Assembly (NCBI GenBank): GCA_032209605.1
Contig: JASFXZ010000029.1
Coordinates: 919,001 to 983,000 of the forward strand
Direction of reading: 5' to 3'
Source of the DNA: Mactromeris polynyma
Lineage: Eukaryota > Mollusca > Bivalvia > Venerida > Mactridae
Length of the DNA stretch: 64,000 nucleotides
Shown: positions 22,301 through 32,533 of the stretch, one piece after another
Layout: the number at the start of each line of letters is the position of its first letter
How positions within the stretch are numbered: position 1 is the stretch's first letter
Position numbers and translations under genes: made by a program
Notes under the pieces: generated by a model
Told to the model about the DNA's origin: nothing
The model's database searches: none
The model's input: only the letters and a program-made list of their open reading frames with translations

Positions 22301-24816
22301 CTTGCCCTACTCATTGCCCTACTCCTTGTCCTACTCCTTGTCCTACTCCTTGTCCTACTCCTTGCCCTACTCATTGCCCTACTCATTGCCCTACTCCTTG
22401 CCCTACTCCTTGCCCTACTCATTGTCCTACTCCTTGTCCTACTCCTTGCCCTACTCATTGCCCTACTCCTTGTCCTACTCCTTGCCCTACTCCTTGCCCT
22501 ACTCATTGTCCTACTCCTTGTCCTACTCCTTGCCCTACTCATTGCCCTACTCCTTGCCCTACTCCTTGTCCTACTCATTGTCCTACTCCTTGTCCTACTC
22601 CTTGCCCTACTCATTGCCCTACTCCTTGCCCTACTCCTTGTCCTACTCCTTGCCCTACTCATTGTCCTACTCCTTGCCCTACTCCTTGTCCTACTCCTTG
22701 CCCTACTCATTGCCCTACTCCTTGTCCTACTCCTTGCCCTACTCCTTGCCCTACTCATTGTCCTACTCCTTGTCCTACTCCTTGCCCTACTCATTGCCCT
22801 ACTCCTTGCCCTACTCCTTGTCCTACTCCTTGCCCTACTCATTGTCCTACTCCTTGCCCTACTCCTTGTCCTACTCCTTGCCCTACTCATTGCCCTACTC
22901 CTTGTCCTACTCCTTGCCCTACTCCTTGCCCTACTCATTGTCCTACTCCTTGTCCTACTCCTTGCCCTACTCATTGCCCTACTCCTTGCCCTACTCCTTG
23001 TCCTACTCCTTGCCCTACTCATTGTCCTACTCCTTGCCCTACTCATTGTCCTACTCCTTGCCCTACTCATTGCCCTACTCCTTGTCCTACTCATTGTCCT
23101 ACTCCTTGTCCTACTCCTTGTCCTACTCCTTGCCCTACTCATTGTCCTACTCCTTGCCCTACTCCTTGTCCTACTCCTTGCCCTACTCCTTGTCCTACTC
23201 CTTGCCCTACTCCTTGCCCTACTCCTTGCCCTACTCATTGCCCTACTCCTTGTCCTACTCCTTGCCCTACTCCTTGTCCTACTCCTTGCCCTACTCATTG
23301 CCCTACTCATTGCCCTACTCCTTGCCCTACTCCTTGCCCTACTCATTGTCCTACTCCTTGTCCTACTCCTTGCCCTACTCATTGCCCTACTCCTTGTCCT
23401 ACTCCTTGCCCTACTCATTGTCCTACTCCTTGTCCTACTCCTTGCCCTACTCATTGCCCTACTCCTTGCCCTACTCCTTGCCCTACTCCTTGCCCTACTC
23501 CTTGTCCTACTCCTTGCCCTACTCATTGTCCTACTCCTTGCCCTACTCATTGCCCTACTCCTTGTCCTACTCATTGTCCTACTCCTTGTCCTACTCCTTG
23601 TCCTACTCCTTGCCCTACTCATTGTCCTACTCCTTGTCCTACTCCTTGCCCTACTCCTTGCCCTACTCCTTGTCCTTCTCCTTGCCCTACTCCTTGCCCT
23701 ACTCCTTGCCCTACTCATTGCCCTACTCATTGCCCTACTCCTTGTCCTTCTCATTGCCCTACTCCTTGCCCTACTCCTTGCCCTACTCCTTGTCCTTCTC
23801 ATTGCCCTACTCCTTGTCCTACTCCTTGCCCTACTCCTTGCCCTACTCTTTGCCCTACTCCTTGCCCTACTCCTTGTCCTACTCCTTGTCCTACTCCTTG
23901 TCCTACTCCTTGTCCTACTCCTTGTCCTACTCCTTGTCCTACTCCTTGTCCTACTCCTTGTCCTACTCCTTGCCCTACTCCTTGTCCTACTCCTTGCCCT
24001 ACTCCTTGTCCTACTCCTTGCCCTACTCTTTGCCCTACTCCTTGCCCTACTCCTTGTCCTTCTCCTTGCCCTACTCCTTGCCCTACTCCTTGCCCTACTC
24101 CTTGCCCTACTCCTTGTCCTTCTCCTTGCCCTACTCCTTGCCCTACTCCTTGCCCTACTCCTTGCCCTACTCCTTGTCCTTCTCCTTGCCCTACTCCTTG
24201 CCCTACTCCTTGCCCTACTCCTTGCCCTACTCCTTGTCCTACTCCTTGCCCTACTCCTTGCCCTACTCCTTGTCCTTCTCCTTGCCCTACTCCTTGTCCT
24301 ACTCCTTGTCCTACTCCTTGCCCTACTCCTTGTCCTACTCCTTGCCCTACTCCTTGCCCTACTCCTTGTCCTACTCCTTGCCCTACTCCTTACCCTACTC
24401 CTTGTCCTACTCCTTGTCCTACTCCTTGTCCTACTCCTTGCCCTACTCCTTGCCCTACTCCTTGCCCTACTCCTTGCCCTACTCCTTACCCTACTCCTTG
24501 CCCTACTCCTTGTCCTACTCCTTGCCCTACTCCTTGCCCTACTCCTTGCCCTACTCCTTACCCTACTCCTTGCCCTACTCCTTACCCTACTCCTTGTCCT
24601 ACTCCTTGTCCTACTCCTTGCCCTACTCCTTGCCCTACTCCTTGCCCTACTCCTTGCCCTACTCCTTACCCTACTCCTTGTCCTACTCCTTGTCCTACTC
24701 CTTGCCCTACTCCTTGTCCTACTCCTTGCCCTACTCCTTGTCCTACTCCTTGCCCTACTCTTTGTCCTACTCCTTGCCCTACTCCTTGTCCTACTCCTTG
24801 CCCTACTCCTTGCCCT
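13309..24816. repeat. Giant 12-bp tandem array (CTACTCCTTGCC)n, about 960 copies
   Basis: This is an uninterrupted array of about 11.5 kb in one intron of the proton channel gene. The unit CTACTCCTTGCC varies at a few fixed places: TTGCCC versus TTGTCC, TTACCC, CATTG for CCTTG, and CTTCTCC for CTACTCC. One 6-bp half-unit occurs near 14271. Because 12 is a multiple of three and the unit has no stop on the plus strand, all three plus frames stay open for thousands of codons (CPTP, LPYS, ALLL). One minus frame reads RARS and another GVGQ. These are not proteins. Nested higher-order repeats are visible: 60 bp at 24061-24240, 180 bp at 20641-21060 and 22621-23040, 1,956 bp and 2,532 bp. Confidence 0.98.
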
Positions 24817-24978
24817 TACGCAGATTCAAAATGACGGTATATTATATATTATAAATCTGTTTTTGAGCGATGAGTTTCATGCCGAATCGAAGGATTTTTC
24901 TTTTAAACTTATCGACGATATAAAAAAATCATCATTTTTTTTGCAAAATTAAAGAATCTGTCACGTGGAGTTACTTAC

Positions 24979-25059
24979 TTCTAAAGGATTCATTTCGATG
25001 AAGTATATCAGTATTAAACGCATATGAATACGTCTTAGGTGAGAATTTTTGGCAGTGAA
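24979..25059 (-). CDS. HVCN1: Proton channel (Hv family), small exon: end of S2 and S2-S3 linker
   Basis: This 81-bp exon lies between the acceptor tttttttag (ending at 25060) and the donor GTAAGT (24973-24978). It is phase 0 at both ends, as the neighbouring exons require. It reads FTAKNSHLRRIHMRLILIYF then IEMNPLE. Joined to the S2 exon ending FIE, it gives FIEFTAK, matching human MMEIIFK. So E153 and K157 equivalents are kept (the lysine is at 25048-25050). The end, NPLE, followed by VFDAF of the next exon, is the usual start of S3 in voltage sensors. The linker is about nine residues longer than in human Hv1. The exon lies in a unique island of about 250 bp between two tandem arrays, and I found it only by phase and splice-site reasoning. 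Confidence 0.75.
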
Positions 25060-25066
25060 CTAAAAA

Positions 25067-26211
25067 AATATAACCAAGTCGACGTCATCTGGCAACAGCA
25101 TAACCAAATATAACCAAGTCGACGTCACCTGGCAACAGCATAACCAAATATAACCACGTCGACGTCACCTGACAACAGCATAACCAACTATAACCAAGTC
25201 GACGTCACCTGGCAACAGCATAACCAAATATAACCAAGTCGACGTCACCTGGCAACAGCATAACCAAATATAACCAAGTCGACGTCACCTGGCAACAGCA
25301 TAACCAAATATAACCAAGTCGACGTCACCTGGCAACAGCATAACCAAATATAACCACGTCGACGTCACCTGACAACAGCATAACCAAATATAACCAAGTC
25401 GACGTCACCTGGCAACAGCATAACTAAATATAACCAAGTCGACGTCACCTGGCAACAGCATAACTAAATATAACCACGTCGACGTCACCTGGCAACAGCA
25501 TAACCAAATATAACCACGTCGACGTCACCTGACAACAGCATAACCAAATATAACCAAGTCGACGTCACCTGGCAACAGCATAACCAAATATAACCACGTC
25601 GACGTCACCTGACAACAGCATAACCAAATATAACCACGTCGACGTCACCTGACAACAGCATAACCAAATATAACCAAGTTGACGTCATCTGGCAACAGCA
25701 TAACTAAATATAACCACGTCGACGTCACCTGACAACAGAATAACCAAATATAACCACGTCGACGTCACCTGGCAACAGCACAACCAAATATAAACACGTC
25801 GACGTCACCTGGCAACAGCATAACCAAATATAACCAAGTCGACGTCACCTGGCAACAGCACAACCAAATATAGGCAACAGCATAGCTAAATATAAACACG
25901 TCGACGTCACCTGGCAACAGCACAACCAAATATAACCAAGTCGACGTCACCTGGCAACAGCACAACCAAATATAAACACGTCGACGTCACCTGGCAACAG
26001 CACAACCAAATATAACCAAGTCGACGTCACCTGGCAACAGCACAACCAAATATAACCAAGTCGACGTCACCTGGCAACAGCATAACTAAATATAAACACG
26101 TCGACGTCACCTGGCAACAGCACAACCAAATATAAACACGTCGACGTCACCTGGCAACACCACAACCAAATATAAACACGTCGACGTCACCTGGCAACAG
26201 CACAACCAAAT
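25067..26211. repeat. 40-bp minisatellite, about 28 copies, with GACGTCA in each unit
   Basis: The unit contains CAAGTCGACGTCACCTGG followed by CAACAGCATAACCAAATATA. Variants are cacgtc for caagtc, gacaac for ggcaac and cacaac for cataac. One truncated unit occurs near 25871. Each unit carries a TGACGTCG word on the minus strand. The array runs to within seven bases of the acceptor of the 81-bp channel exon, so the branch point must lie in repeat sequence. Confidence 0.97.
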
Positions 26212-26489
26212 ACTGTACTAATTACTCTACACGGATGTGCAAAACAGTATACGGCCTACACAACTTTATTTGCATCTTCGTTCAGACGTGCGTTTGTTAC
26301 AGTAACCTATTCTATCTGGATGAGACACATTAACTGGTATGGCGGCCGCCACATAAACAAAACAGCTCAGCCTAACATGAAATATGTTTATGTTTTATAT
26401 TACATTAATTAATAAGTGGCAAGAAAAGGGCAAAATCTGAATCATACGGGTACGTAAAATAATGTTACATAGTTGAATGGTGTGGTTAC
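26212..26489 (-). other. Unique part of channel intron 3
   Basis: This is the sequence between the minisatellite and the donor of the S2 exon. I see no coding sequence in it. Confidence 0.6.
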
Positions 26490-26905
26490 CTCAATGAACA
26501 ATATTCCCAGTATTGTGATGCTAGCTTTGTGCATTCCATGAGCTAAGTGTTCCCATATGCTGTGTTCATGATGATGATGATGTTGGTGATGCTGGCTTCC
26601 TTCATGGTCAGAATTGTTATGTTCCGTGTCCTTCATAGTGTATTCAGGTCCGTGTTTTACACCCACCCCATGTTCGGATCGTCTGCGTCGTGCCGGTAGA
26701 GATCCGTCACTATGGTGATGATTGGCTTGTATGATCGAGTGAACTTGTGTCTGATTCTCGCCATTCCAGCTACACTGTGCTTCATACAATTTCTCGTACA
26801 TCAGGTTCAAGTTTTCAATATCATAATCGTATAAATGATCGGGATACTTTGCTTGTAAAGTGTCAATGAATTGTTGTGACGTCAAATCTGCCTGCGTTCT
26901 TAATT
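26490..26905 (-). CDS. HVCN1: Proton channel (Hv family), His-rich S1-S2 loop and first part of S2
   Basis: Acceptor tttacag ends at 26906 and donor GTAACC is at 26484-26489. The exon is 416 bp, starts in phase 1 and ends in phase 0, agreeing with both neighbours. About 124 residues of extracellular loop come first. They include ELRTQADLTSQQFIDTLQ, two N-glycosylation sequons (NQT and NNS), a basic ARRRRSEHG and the cluster QHHQHHHHHEH. About 20 histidines lie between S1 and S2. S2 starts HKASITILGILFIE. Against human Hv1 this keeps the zinc-binding His140 (26529-26531), the SITIL motif and Glu153. It has Leu where human Hv1 has Phe150, the charge-transfer residue (26499-26501). Human Hv1 has an S1-S2 loop of only about 15-20 residues. 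Confidence 0.92.
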
Positions 26906-28427
26906 CTGTAAACGATGGAAATAAACATTTTATTCCAAGTACCTGACGATTGACACATGTTGGTAACTTTCGTAATGTAGTTTACAGACAATTATTAGAT
27001 AACATAATATGTTATGGATGATTTTTCTTAGAGTAAATGCATTGATAAATATGGCTAAATAATGTGCATTGACATTGGCATGACGTCACGATCATGACGT
27101 TGGCATGCTACGGGTCTAACGGACTGATCCACTTCCGACACACCCTGACAGAATCTAGTCATGCCAACACATTGGTGTTCAGTATTTAGTGAGCAGTTTT
27201 TATTAAACATTTCATTTTGTAATATGAAGTTAGAATCTCTCACAATTATTTCCGAACAAGCCTCGTATGGGTTTTAAAGAACCGTATTCATCTACATGAC
27301 ACCTGTTTAAGGTTTTCACTTTAGCTTGATTCTGAAACCAAACCTCACGAGGATCACAGCATTCCATCGTGGGTAATAGTCCAAGACAAGAAATGTCTTG
27401 AAAACAGATGGTCGGCGCAATTTGAAGGTTAAGATTTGTTGTGCAACACAAACAATTGCCGAGATGTTATGATTGCTGGTCACTCCATATCCAAAATGGA
27501 TTTCGGTAAATTCACCGATATTCAGTGGATTTCGGTAAGGTAACACACCCCTTATCTAAAGGTTAACCAATCCGCTTCAAGGTTACAAACGTCGTTCGGT
27601 AGAAGAGAAGTTGATTAAGTGGTTAACGTAAGATTTGATTGGTATTCACAAACTGATATCCAAATAGCAAAACCATGTTCGTACGACTGGGCCGAAAAAA
27701 TTCTATACGTAACGACAGCTTTGTTTAAAAAAAAACAAATACGTCACATTAAGCATGTACATGCGTCACTCATACGTTTTTTTTCGAATTTTCGTTCTGA
27801 AACACGTCACATATTATTTGTTTACATGCAATGGTGTTATTTATTTTGTTCCTATTGTTATGTTGAGAGTTTCCGATACATTAACACAATCACTTGGTCA
27901 TGAGTGTAGAAAAGAAATATTTACGAACTGTCATACAAATGCTCACTTATTCATGAAGCAACGTTCGTAAATTAGATAAGCACTAACGTTTGTGACACAA
28001 CTAAACCAAGTCGACTTAGATGCGTTCATGCCACTTTGTTTTATGGTTCAGCTGATTTATGTTGTATAGGTGAAACACGACCCTGAGAGATGTTGTTGTG
28101 ATTTTTAATATTTATATGGTGTGTAGTATTACTAATATTTTGAAGTTGCTTTTGTAGAAACTCCGAACGCTATCTATTCATCACTTTAACTTGTAAAACT
28201 TAGAATCAAATCTGAAAATTTTGAGATTTTTTTATTAAATACGAAACGGCGGTCACATTTGCCAACGTAGGGGGTATACAGAAGAAAGGGGCCCGTAAAT
28301 CTTTTCCAAGCCTGGTGACCCCATATTTTTATTTCATAGTTTTGTAGATTATGTTATATGCTATCAACATACAAACTTTCATAAAATTCTGAATGCTTTC
28401 AAAAAAATGATGAAACTGTAGCGATCG

Positions 28428-28596
28428 TCTTTAAAGACCACCTCAATAATAAGACCACCTCAAAATTAAGAACACAATTATTAAGTCAATTGTCACTGTT
28501 TTGTTCTGTATTCAACCTCAATATTAAAACCACCTCAATATTAAGACCAGTTTTCAAGGGTCCCAAGTTTGGTCTTATTATTGAGGTTTTCCTGCA
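28428..28596 (+). mobile_element. MITE family A, copy 4 (left end truncated)
   Basis: The interior and the right end (TTATTGAGGTTTTCCTGCA) match the family. The left CAGTAAAACC terminus is missing. Confidence 0.8.
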
Positions 28597-28744
28597 CCAA
28601 ACAAAATGTCACTTTAAATATAGTGAAAATGTAGAACACTGGATCCTTTGTAATTCAATTTCCTATAAAAGCATCCGTTGTTTAGGCATTATTACAAAAA
28701 GGTGTATGTCTGAGACAGTTGGTCACTCTTAACAGTTTCTGTTA

Positions 28745-29308
28745 CACTGCTGGTTGCCAAATATTTACTTACCGCGAATAGTAGTTAAATAAATATCTAG
28801 TTAACTACAAAACTATCTAGTTAATGAAGTGGTTTACGAGTTAAGTTTATAGTTAACTACAAAACTGTCTAGTTAATGAAGTGGTTTACGAGTTAAGTAT
28901 CTTGTTAACGACACAATTATCTAGTTAATTATCACATTAACTAGATATCTAGATACTTAACTCGTTAACCATATAATTAACTAGAAAATTATGTTGTTAA
29001 CTAGATACTTATCTCGTTTACTATTTAGCAGTTACCTAAACATTATGTAGCTAATGCGTTACCTATCTTGTTAACTGGATATTAACTAGGTAAGTATGTC
29101 TTTAACTAGATACTTAACTCGTTAACCACTTAGTTAACTAGATAGCTTTGTAGTTAACTAGATATTTATTTAACATTTATCATGATACTTATCTAGTTAA
29201 CCACATAATTATCTAGTTAATTTAGTAGTTATCTAGTTTCTTTAACGTGATAACCACATACTTATCTAGTTAATTAAGTAGTTAACTGATGGCAGAAATA
29301 TGCCACCA
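28745..29308. mobile_element. TIR element with hairpin tip and repeated TTAACTAGATA words
   Basis: The right end, TGATGGCAGAAATATGCCACCA then TA, is itself a small hairpin and matches the left end of the element at 51697 for about 80 bases in inverse orientation. The body consists of many spaced copies of CTAGTTAACTA / TTAACTAGATA. The left end (near TGGTTGCCAAATATTTA) is degenerate. It has no coding sequence. Its right end is 32 bases from the donor of the channel's S1 exon. Confidence 0.6.
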
Positions 29309-29340
29309 TAGTATTTAGATGGAACAAAATTTTGACTTAC

Positions 29341-29465
29341 CACGAATGTAATGAATATCAAGGATAAGTTCACCAAGCACCAGAGCACAGTCTATGAGAT
29401 TCAGTATAACCACAGCCAGCAATACATGCTTACTATGAAGTATATGTTCACCTTTCAGACGGAGT
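29341..29465 (-). CDS. HVCN1: Proton channel (Hv family), S1 exon
   Basis: Acceptor tttccag (29466-29472) and donor GTAAGT (29335-29340) define a 125-bp exon. Its first base completes an AGA arginine codon with AG from the exon before. The product reads LRLKGEHILHSKHVLLAVVI then LNLIDCALVLGELILDIHY. This is the Hv S1 helix. Asp in LIDCALVL (29390-29392) is the equivalent of human Asp112, the residue that makes the channel selective for protons. The GELILD motif keeps the acidic residues equivalent to human Glu119 and Asp123. The final G of the exon joins AA of the next to make a glutamate. No defect is seen. With D112 kept, proton conduction is expected even though the gating residues are altered. 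Confidence 0.95.
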
Positions 29466-29532
29466 CTGGAAATATATATAAATACAAAACATACATTGAA
29501 CATGCTTTACAAGGCGAACTTCGCATATTCGA

Positions 29533-29640
29533 CAACCTTTTATCCTAATACTAGTTATCATCCGAAATAAATATGGTCCCGATGTATCTTCTTCCGCAAG
29601 TCGAATTCAAATGGGCTATTCAAAACCATGTATATGTATG
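29533..29640 (+). repeat. Dispersed repeat shared with 34258-34365
   Basis: Both loci share aatact(a/t)g, catccgaaat(a/g)aatat, gtatcttc/gtatcttg and gggctattcaaaaccatgta in the same order. Type unknown. Confidence 0.5.
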
Positions 29641-29918
29641 CCCACTAAAATACATTTGTACATAAAAGGGTCATAACTCCTTCGACTGAATGTTGAAGAA
29701 CATTAATACATTTCAAAATTCACTTTTTTGATATTGCTATCTCATTCAATTTTTATTTCAAAAACATCTTTAAGAGAAGTGAGCTTAATGCGGCATCGAG
29801 GCACATTAAGCGAAGTGCGCCGCATTTAGTTCTTACGCGGCGTATATGCGGCACGGACTATATGTGGCCCTACTATGCTGTCCAAAAACGGACGTAACTG
29901 TAATTACGCAACTGTACG

Positions 29919-30097
29919 CACTGTAAAACCTCACATGAAGACCACCTCAATAATAGGACCACTTCAAAATTAAGACCACATTTTTCAAGTCCATTATCAC
30001 TATTTTGCTATTTTTCAACCTCAATATTAGGACCACCTCAATTAGAAAATCAGTTTGCAAGGGTCTCAAGGGCCTTATTATTGAGGTTTTTACTGTA
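29919..30097 (+). mobile_element. MITE family A, copy 5
   Basis: Ends CACTGTAAAACCTCAC and TTGAGGTTTTTACTGTA with the standard interior. It lies in the intron between the two most upstream confirmed channel exons. Confidence 0.88.
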
Positions 30098-30217
30098 CAT
30101 TCAACATAACGGCATTCATCGAATATTTCATACACTGTGCGTGCACTAGTATATTATTAACATACTAAACATTACATTGATTTGTAAGCTAGTCGATAAA
30201 ACATGGAAATGTATTAC

Positions 30218-30348
30218 CTTGCAACCTTTTTATCCGGTGCAGGATAACAACTTTCTCGGCGTAATTCTGCTTCTAAAACTTCTTCTGTTTTGTGTAGTTG
30301 TACGTCAGAGTAGACACGAGCAAACCCTAGGGCGTTACTTACAAGACC
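30218..30348 (-). CDS. HVCN1: Proton channel (Hv family), N-terminal cytoplasmic exon
   Basis: Acceptor tttctccag ends at 30349 and donor GTAATA starts at 30217. The 131-bp exon begins in phase 0 and leaves AG, which joins exactly with A of the S1 exon. It encodes GLVSNALGFARVYSDVQLHK then TEEVLEAELRRESCYPAPDK and KVAR. This is the hydrophilic segment before S1 and is not conserved enough to recognise by itself. Strand, order, good splice sites and phase tie it to the channel. At least one further 5' exon must exist, because no start codon lies in frame within it. A candidate is at 37495-37319. Confidence 0.8.
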
Positions 30349-30610
30349 CTGGAGAAATAAAGAAGTAAATAAAACAAAATACTCAGACATTGTAGTAATT
30401 ATCGAAAGAATTGATGAAAATGGTAAAAACAATATCTGAATAGAATATGTTTGGATATATTGTCGATAAATGTGTGTATCATTTATTGTCAGTACAGTGA
30501 CATTCATTGTATCGTTCAGTGAAGATTTATCAGCGTTCCACGAGGGCAGCTTTCTCTTCGTGTGCGTAAATGATTCATACGTATGTTATCAATATTTCAG
30601 TTACATTTAT

Positions 30611-31264
30611 ACAGGATAATAGCGCTGTCAGTACTCCACATATAGGATAACAACGCAGTCAGTACACCACAGACAGGATAACAGCGCAGTCAGTACACCA
30701 CAGGCAGGATAACAGCGCAGTCAGTACCCCACAGACAGAATAACAGCGCAGTGAGTACCCCACATACAGGATAACAGCGCAGTCAGTACCCCACAGACAG
30801 GATAACAGCGCAGTCAGTACCCCACATACTGTATAACAGCGCAGTCAGTACCCCACATACAGGATAACAGCGCAGTCAGTACCCCACATACAGGATAACA
30901 GCGCAGTCAGTACCCCACATACAGGATAACAGCGCAGTCAGTACCCCACATACAGGATAACAGCGCATTCAGTACCCCACATACAGGATAACAGCGCAGT
31001 CTGTACCCCACATACAGGATAACAGCGCAGTCTGTACCCCACATACTGGATAACAGCGCAGTCAGTACCCCACATACAGGATAACAGCGCAGTCAGTTCC
31101 CCACATACAGGATAACAGCGCAGTCTGTACCCCACATACAGGATAACAGCGCAGTATGTGCCCCACATACAGGATAACAGCGCAGTAAGTACCCCACATA
31201 CAGGATAACAGCGCAGTCAGTACCCCGCATACAGGATAACAGCGCAGTCAGTACCCCACATACA
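30611..31264. repeat. 31-bp minisatellite, about 21 copies
   Basis: The unit is ACAGGATAACAGCGCAGTC followed by AGTACCCCACAT. Copies are highly similar. Short ORFs through it are artefacts. Confidence 0.97.
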
Positions 31265-31402
31265 ACCTCCATCATAACTATATTCGGGGATTACTAGCAT
31301 TATCATGGATATGAACAACACCAAAACCATGATTGTTTCTACTACTCGACAACCAAATCTAACCTGTTCCCCAACACTCTAACAACATTTTGTCTAACAG
31401 GC

Positions 31403-32533
31403 ATCACAGTCTTTATACTACATACTCACAACATTCTGCAAACATCACAGTCTTTATACTACATACTCACAACATTCTGCAAACATCACAGTCTTTATAC
31501 TACATACTCACAACATTCTGCAAACATCACAGTCTTTATACTACATACTCACAACATTCTGCAAACATCACAGTCTTTATACTACATACTCACAACATTC
31601 TGCCAACATCACAGTCTTTATACTTCATACTCACAACATTCTGCCAACATCACAGTCTTTATACTACATACTCACAACATTCTGCAAACATCACAGTCTT
31701 TATACTACATACTCACAACATTCTGCCAACATCACAGTCTTTATACTTCATACTCACAACATTCTGCCAACATCACAGTCTTTATACTTCATACTCACAA
31801 CATTCTGCAAACATCACAGTCTTTATACTTCATACTCACAACATTCTGCAAACATCACAGTCTTTATACTTCATACTCACAACATTCTGCAAACATCACA
31901 GTCTTTATACTTCTTACTCACAACATTCTGCAAACATCACAGTCTTTATACTTCATACTCACAACATTCTGCAAACATCACAGTCTTTATACTTCATACT
32001 CACAACATTCTGCAAACATCACAGTCTTTATACTTCATACTCACAACATTCTGCAAACATCACAGTCTTTATACTTCTTACTCACAACATTCTGCAAACA
32101 TCACAGTCTTTATACTACATACTCACAACATTCTGCAAACATCACAGTCTTTATACTACATACTCACAACATTCTGCAAACATCACAGTCTTTATACTTT
32201 ATACTCACAACATTCTGCCAACATCACAGTCTTTATACTTCATACTCACAACATTCTGCAAACATCACAGTCTTTATACTACATACTCACAACATTCTGC
32301 AAACATCACAGTCTTTATACTTTATACTCACAACATTCTGCAAACATCACAGTCTTTATACTACATACTCACAACATTCTGCCAACATCACAGTCTTTAT
32401 ACTTCTTACTCACAACATTCTGCAAACATCACAGTCTTTATACTTTATACTCACAACATTCTGCAAACATCACAGTCTTTATACTACATACTCACAACAT
32501 TCTGCCAACATCACAGTCTTTATACTTCATACT
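31403..32533. repeat. 41-bp minisatellite, about 27 copies
   Basis: The unit contains ATCACAGTCTTTATACT(A/T) and CATACTCACAACATTCTGC(A/C). A long plus-strand ORF crosses it only because 41 is not a multiple of three and the unit lacks stops in all three plus frames. Degenerate units continue to about 32585. Confidence 0.97.

Larger units (their letters stand above)
26906..29340 (-). other. Proton channel intron 2
   Basis: This is 2.4 kb with no supported exon. It includes family A MITE copy 4 and the TTAACTAGATA-rich element at 28745-29308. Short words such as ggatttcggtaaa near 27500 recur near 43040, suggesting another old repeat. Confidence 0.65.

Noticed and set aside
13280..24952. A 3,890-residue ORF and other giant ORFs (CPTP, LPYS, ALLL, RARS repeats)
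   Set aside because: They arise from a 12-bp tandem repeat without stops in five frames. There is no start context, no domain, and they lie inside an intron of a gene on the other strand.
25067..26211. CRISPR-like repeat array
   Set aside because: The 40-bp units are directly adjacent without unique spacers, in a eukaryotic intron. The same holds for the 27-, 31- and 41-bp arrays.
28762..29349. acttaccgcgaatag near 28767 resembling acttaccacgaatgt at the S1 exon donor, as if a second donor had been duplicated
   Set aside because: The element boundaries do not coincide with these words, and the left end can be aligned as a decayed terminal repeat instead.
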